Shown: positions 60,965 through 64,000 of the stretch, in pieces | Layout of the letters: every line of letters starts with the position of its first letter | Position numbering within the stretch: position 1 is the first letter of the stretch | The notes under the pieces: generated by a model | The model's database searches: none | The model's input: only the letters and a program-made list of their open reading frames with translations | Told to the model about the DNA's origin: nothing | Position numbers and translations under genes: made by a program | Origin: Streptomyces sp. NBC_01463 | Lineage (GTDB): Bacteria; Actinomycetota; Actinomycetes; Streptomycetales; Streptomycetaceae | Direction: 5' to 3' | NCBI GenBank assembly: GCA_036227345.1 | Contig: CP109468.1 | Coordinates: forward strand, 186,001-250,000 | Length of the DNA: 64,000 bases

Positions 60965-61456
60965 ATGGGAAAACTGACCGTGCGCGCGCTGCGCGCCGTG
61001 CTCGTGGTGGTGCTCACCGGAACGGTATGCGTGCAGGCACTGATGGTGTGGGCGCTGGTCAGCGGGAACGACCCGGAGGACGGGTCGCTCCCGCTGACCG
61101 CGCTGCGCGTGATCACGGTCCTGGGCATCGGGACCGCCCAGGTCGCCCTCGTCTCCGTATGGCGGCTGGTCACCATGGTGCGCCGCGGGACCGTCTTCTC
61201 CCACGCCGCCTTCAGGTACGTGGACGCCATCATCGGCTCGATCGTCGCGGCCGCTGTCGTCTGGTTCGCGGTGACCGCGCTCAACGCACCCGGCCAGCGC
61301 GACGACCCGGGGGTCACCGTCATCATGGGCGGGATCGCCATGGCCATCCTGGGAGTCGCGCTCATCGTGCTCGTGCTGCGGATGCTCCTGGCCCAGGCCG
61401 TCGCCCGTGACGTCGAAGCGGCGCATCTGCAGTCCGAGTTGAACGAGGTGATCTGA
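60965..61456 (+). CDS. DUF2975-family membrane protein
   Basis: A 163-residue protein with four transmembrane segments: VRALRAVLVVVLTGTVCVQA, LRVITVLGIGTAQVALVSVW, DAIIGSIVAAAVVWFAVTAL and TVIMGGIAMAILGVALIVLV. The FRYVDAIIGS segment after RRGTVFSHAA is a hallmark of DUF2975. The family is normally paired with a small Cro/CI-type HTH, as here. ATG 60965 has GGAAGGATG upstream. Its stop overlaps the next ATG by one base (TGATG). The function is unknown; it may regulate the partner by sequestration at the membrane. Confidence 0.9.
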   Translation: MGKLTVRALRAVLVVVLTGTVCVQALMVWALVSGNDPEDGSLPLTALRVITVLGIGTAQVALVSVWRLVTMVRRGTVFSHAAFRYVDAIIGSIVAAAVVWFAVTALNAPGQRDDPGVTVIMGGIAMAILGVALIVLVLRMLLAQAVARDVEAAHLQSELNEVI

Positions 61457-61719
61457 TGCCGATCGCCGTCGACATCGACGTGATGCTGGCCAGGCGGAAG
61501 ATGTCCGTGGGCGAACTCGCGGACCGTGTGGGGATCACGCCGGCGAACCTTGCGGTACTCAAGAACGGCCGCGCCAAGGCGGTGCGCTTCGCGACGCTCG
61601 CCGCGCTCTGCGAGGCGCTCGACTGTCAGCCCGGCGAACTGCTTCGCTGGGAGGCCGAGGACACCGCGCCCGAACCGAGCCCGTCCGCCGACGCACCATC
61701 GCCGATCTGCCCGCCTTGA
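61456..61719 (+). CDS. Small HTH (XRE/Cro type) regulator
   Basis: An 87-residue protein with the Cro/CI helix-turn-helix: MLARRKMSVGELADRVGITP, ANLAVLKNGRAKAVRFATLA and ALCEALDCQPGELLRWE. It is of the YozG/DUF739-like type that accompanies DUF2975 proteins. It probably binds the dyads at 60916-60952 and represses its own operon. The C-terminal 20 residues are proline/serine-rich tail. Confidence 0.9.
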   Translation: MPIAVDIDVMLARRKMSVGELADRVGITPANLAVLKNGRAKAVRFATLAALCEALDCQPGELLRWEAEDTAPEPSPSADAPSPICPP

Positions 61720-62126
61720 CCCGGAATGCGATCCGGAACTGCTTACGCCTGGGCTTTCCCTGTCACAGTTGGGGGATCAACGAAGACTTCTTCGACCGAC
61801 TGCACGACCAGTTGGCTGCGTGGCTGAGGGACGGAGCGGCCGAAAGCCTCGACGCCTTCCTGGGCGCGCACCACGAGTCCTTCATGCTCGTGACGACAGA
61901 TGGAACGGTCCTCGGCCTTGAGACGCTCCGGGATTCCCTCCGTGGTGCGGGCGGCAGCCGGCCCGGCCTGTCGATCCGGATCGAGGACGTCACCGGCATC
62001 ACCCCCGAGGTGTACCGGTTCGTTGAGCGCCACGTCGTCGACGGCTCCGTCGTGGACGTACGGGTGGTGACCGCCGTGACGCGGGACGGGTTGCTGCTCA
62101 GCGTTCAGGAGACCGCCCGTCGGTAG
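61716..62126 (+). CDS. SnoaL-like hypothetical protein coupled to the HTH gene
   Basis: A 136-residue protein. Residues about 20-136 have the NTF2-like pattern: INEDFFDRLHDQLAAWLRDG, SLDAFLGAHHESFMLVTTDG, TVLGLETLRDSLRGAGGSRP, then EDVTGITPEVYRFVERHVVD and VRVVTAVTRDGLLLSVQETA. It is similar in layout to DUF4440 proteins. Only TTG 61716 or an unusual start is available; TTG overlaps the stop of the HTH gene by 4 nt (TTGA), suggesting coupling. The first 19 residues look unconserved, so the true start might be further in. No catalytic residues are evident. Confidence 0.6.
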   Translation: MTRNAIRNCLRLGFPCHSWGINEDFFDRLHDQLAAWLRDGAAESLDAFLGAHHESFMLVTTDGTVLGLETLRDSLRGAGGSRPGLSIRIEDVTGITPEVYRFVERHVVDGSVVDVRVVTAVTRDGLLLSVQETARR

Positions 62127-62147
62127 CGGAACCGCGGACGTCGCGAC

Positions 62148-62735
62148 TCAGAGTCGGTCGGCCAGCGCAGGCGGCGGTGCGGTCGGGGTCCACACCCCGA
62201 ACCACTGCTCGGCGCCGTAGTCCTCGTACCGCTCAACCTCGGTGAACCCCAGCGTTGCGGCGAGGCGCATCGAGCGCTTGTTGGCGGTCCGGGTACGGAG
62301 CACCACCGCCTCGCCGGGCAGGGTTCCGGCGAACCAGTCGAGTGCCGCTCCGCACGCCTCGGTGGCGTACCCGCATCCCCATGCCTGCGGCAGGAGCAGA
62401 TAGCCGAGCTCGGTCGATCCGATGTCCTGACGGACGTGGCCAGGACGCTCCGCGTGCGGATCGAGCGCGATCGTGCCGATCATCGCCCCGTCGAGTTCGA
62501 TCACGAAAACGCCGGGGCGCTGCCCGGGTACCTCGGGCAGCTTGCGTTCGAGCTCGGCACGCGGTTGCGGTCCACCCAGGTAAGTGCCCACCTCTGGAGA
62601 GGTGTTCAGCTCGATGACTGCCGCACGGTCCCGGGCTTCGGACTCGCGGAGTACGAGCCGCTCGGTCCTGATCGGGGCAGGTGGCCAGGCGAGGCCTCTC
62701 GGGTCGGTCATGCCGTCCAACCTAGCCAGCAGCAT
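62148..62735 (-). CDS. GNAT-family acetyltransferase (RimJ/RimL type)
   Basis: A 195-residue acetyltransferase. The start of the domain is IRTERLVLRESEARDRAAVI, the core includes FVIELDGAMIGTIALDP, and motif A appears as ELGYLLLPQAWGCGYATEAC (Q/R-x-x-G-x-G/A variant). The end LAATLGFTEVERYEDYG matches RimJ/RimL-like proteins that acetylate ribosomal proteins or small amines. GAGGG sits at fair spacing before ATG 62735; ATG 62711 would start at the usual family position. Substrate unknown. It converges with the SnoaL-like gene (22 bp apart). Confidence 0.85.
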   Translation of the reverse strand: MLLARLDGMTDPRGLAWPPAPIRTERLVLRESEARDRAAVIELNTSPEVGTYLGGPQPRAELERKLPEVPGQRPGVFVIELDGAMIGTIALDPHAERPGHVRQDIGSTELGYLLLPQAWGCGYATEACGAALDWFAGTLPGEAVVLRTRTANKRSMRLAATLGFTEVERYEDYGAEQWFGVWTPTAPPPALADRL

Positions 62736-62769
62736 CGGAGGCCCTCAAGAAGCGTCCCGACGGCGGCCT

Positions 62770-64000
62770 TCAGGGAGCGACGGTGTCCGCCGTCCGCTCC
62801 CGCACCGCCCGGCCGCCGGTCAGGCTCGGACGGCGGTGGGCCCAGGGACGTATCGCCTCGTAGGCCGCGGCCGTGCGCAGGACGGTCCCGTCGGCGAGGT
62901 GGCCGCCGATCAGCTGGAGGCCGACGGGAAGACCGTCCGGTGTGCGGCCCGCCGGGAGGCTGACCGCGGGCGCGCCGGTGAGGGACGCCGGGTAGTTGAA
63001 GCCGATCCAGGCGGTGTCGGTGACGCGTTGTCCATCGATACGGCCAGGGCCCTGAATGCCGACGGGGAACGGGGGCACGGCGGAGGTGGGCGTGATCAGG
63101 ATGTCGTAGCGGGACATGAAGGCGGCCATGCGGTTGGTGAGGGCCTTGCGCGCGATGTTGGCGTCGGTCAGCTCCTGCGCCGTCCATTCGCGGGTCATCC
63201 AGGACACCAGGTGCGGGGACATGGACGGGCCGTGCGCGTCGATGAGGCGGCGCATGCCGGTCAGGTCCGTCTCGGCGGTGATCAGCGCCTGGAACGCCTC
63301 CGCGGGGTCGCTCCAGCCCGGATCGGTCTCCTCGACCGTGCAGCCCAGGTCGCGGAAGACGGAGACGGCGTCGTCGACGACCGCACGCACCTCGGGGTCC
63401 ACCGGGAGGTAGCCGAGATCGGGGCTGTAGGCGATGCGGAGTCCGCCGCATCCTTCCACGGTGCCGCGCCGGACCGCCGTGTTCCAGTCGACGTCGTGGC
63501 ACGGGATGGAGTGCCGGTCCCGCGGGTCGGGGCCGGCCAGCACGGACAGCATGAGGGCGGTGTCGGCGACCGTCCGGGTCAGCACTCCCAGATGTTCGAG
63601 GCTCTCCCAGCCCGAGACGCCGGGGAACCGCTCGTCGCGGCATCCCGGCCAGACCGGGACGCGGCCCATCGACGGTTTGAAGCCGACCAGTTCACAGAAG
63701 GCGGCGGGCACGCGCAAGGAGCAACCGCCGTCGCTGCCGAGCGCCACCGGGCCGAGTCCCGCGGCGACCGCGGCGGCCGATCCGGCGCTGGAGCCCCCGG
63801 GGGTCAGCCCGGTGCTCCACGGATTGCGGCTGGGCGGGAAGAGGGGGTTGTGGCCGACGGCGCTGTATCCGAACTCCGTGGTGTTGGTCTTGCCCAGCAC
63901 GACGGCTCCGGCCTCGACACTCCGTTCCACGACGATGTCGTCCTCGTCGGGTACGTGGTCGCGGTACGCGGGGGAACCGGAGGTGGTCCGCAGACCCGCG
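62770..64000 (-). CDS. Amidase (amidase-signature family), partial
   Basis: The C-terminal 409 residues or so are in the window; the N-terminus is beyond the right edge. The amidase signature is visible: VVLGKTNTTEFGYSAVGHNP is the region following the catalytic lysine loop, LTPGGSSAGSAAAVAAGLGP is the glycine/serine-rich loop with the cis-serine, and GSDGGCSLRVPAAFCELVGF contains the nucleophilic serine (S-L-R-x-P). The later part TPTSAVPPFPVGIQGPGRID, FNYPASLTGAPAVSLPAGRT matches aryl- and acylamidases. It hydrolyses amides to acid and ammonia; the substrate is unknown. The GNAT gene is the downstream neighbour on the same strand. Confidence 0.9.
   Translation of the reverse strand, partial: AGLRTTSGSPAYRDHVPDEDDIVVERSVEAGAVVLGKTNTTEFGYSAVGHNPLFPPSRNPWSTGLTPGGSSAGSAAAVAAGLGPVALGSDGGCSLRVPAAFCELVGFKPSMGRVPVWPGCRDERFPGVSGWESLEHLGVLTRTVADTALMLSVLAGPDPRDRHSIPCHDVDWNTAVRRGTVEGCGGLRIAYSPDLGYLPVDPEVRAVVDDAVSVFRDLGCTVEETDPGWSDPAEAFQALITAETDLTGMRRLIDAHGPSMSPHLVSWMTREWTAQELTDANIARKALTNRMAAFMSRYDILITPTSAVPPFPVGIQGPGRIDGQRVTDTAWIGFNYPASLTGAPAVSLPAGRTPDGLPVGLQLIGGHLADGTVLRTAAAYEAIRPWAHRRPSLTGGRAVRERTADTVAP

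Overview
The window is about 70% GC, with strong third-codon G/C bias, many GTG starts and 1-4 nt start/stop overlaps. With its gene content (GntR-UTRA, MarR, HxlR, ROK and LuxR-LAL regulators, DUF2975-HTH pair, GH16 hydrolases, CUT1 transporter without its own ATPase), this points to a Streptomyces or close relative. It reads like accessory chromosome: many single-gene transcription units, most paired with a divergent regulator, plus pseudogenes and transposase debris. I see no rRNA, tRNA, CRISPR, phage module or polyketide/peptide assembly line.

1-13.2 kb: a GntR regulator coupled to a TauE-type permease (cut by the left edge), a GNAT enzyme, a phospholipase-D/cardiolipin-synthase-like protein, a VOC/MarR divergent pair with an elaborate palindromic operator, a TetR repressor divergent to an ABM-fold monooxygenase, a second VOC protein behind its own palindromes, a DUF4267 membrane protein, a secreted GH16 glucanase behind a LacI-type operator, an FG-GAP repeat protein and a lipoprotein.

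13.4-32.6 kb: regulator/oxidoreductase pairs (MarR with quinone oxidoreductase, HxlR with NmrA-like reductase), a methyltransferase, a DHFR-like protein, a frameshifted zinc-ribbon gene, secreted proteins, a NAD-dependent epimerase, an FAD monooxygenase, a second (Tat-exported) GH16 enzyme, an APH-type kinase, an ArsR-SRPBCC operon and several small conserved proteins. Fragments of IS630-like (about 15 kb) and IS701-like (32.1 kb) transposases lie here.

32.8-38.2 kb: a cytochrome P450 gene is split by a 3,270-bp insertion element (33552-36821) with 12-bp terminal inverted repeats and a 7-bp target duplication. The element carries an ISKra4-type transposase, a frameshifted accessory ORF and an intact alpha/beta-hydrolase as cargo. 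An enoyl-CoA hydratase follows the P450.

38.3-51.4 kb: a lipoprotein, a membrane protein, a large LAL regulator, an NfeD-SPFH operon, a TetR/FabF-type ketosynthase pair with a duplicated operator, an MFS pump behind a decayed TetR gene whose operators survive, a DUF6882 protein, and a membrane-anchored sigma-like/HTH protein translationally coupled to a 62-residue ORF.

52.0-60.9 kb: the most system-like part. A tightly overlapping minus-strand operon encodes a 2-hydroxyacid dehydrogenase, a type I sulfatase (CSPAR motif, no signal peptide), a solute-binding lipoprotein, two CUT1 permeases, a Gfo/Idh/MocA oxidoreductase and a formylglycine-generating enzyme that would mature the sulfatase. 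A ROK repressor is divergent. The simplest reading is import of a sulfated organic compound, cytosolic desulfation and oxidation of the product. 61-64 kb: a DUF2975-HTH pair with a coupled third gene, a GNAT acetyltransferase and an amidase cut by the right edge.
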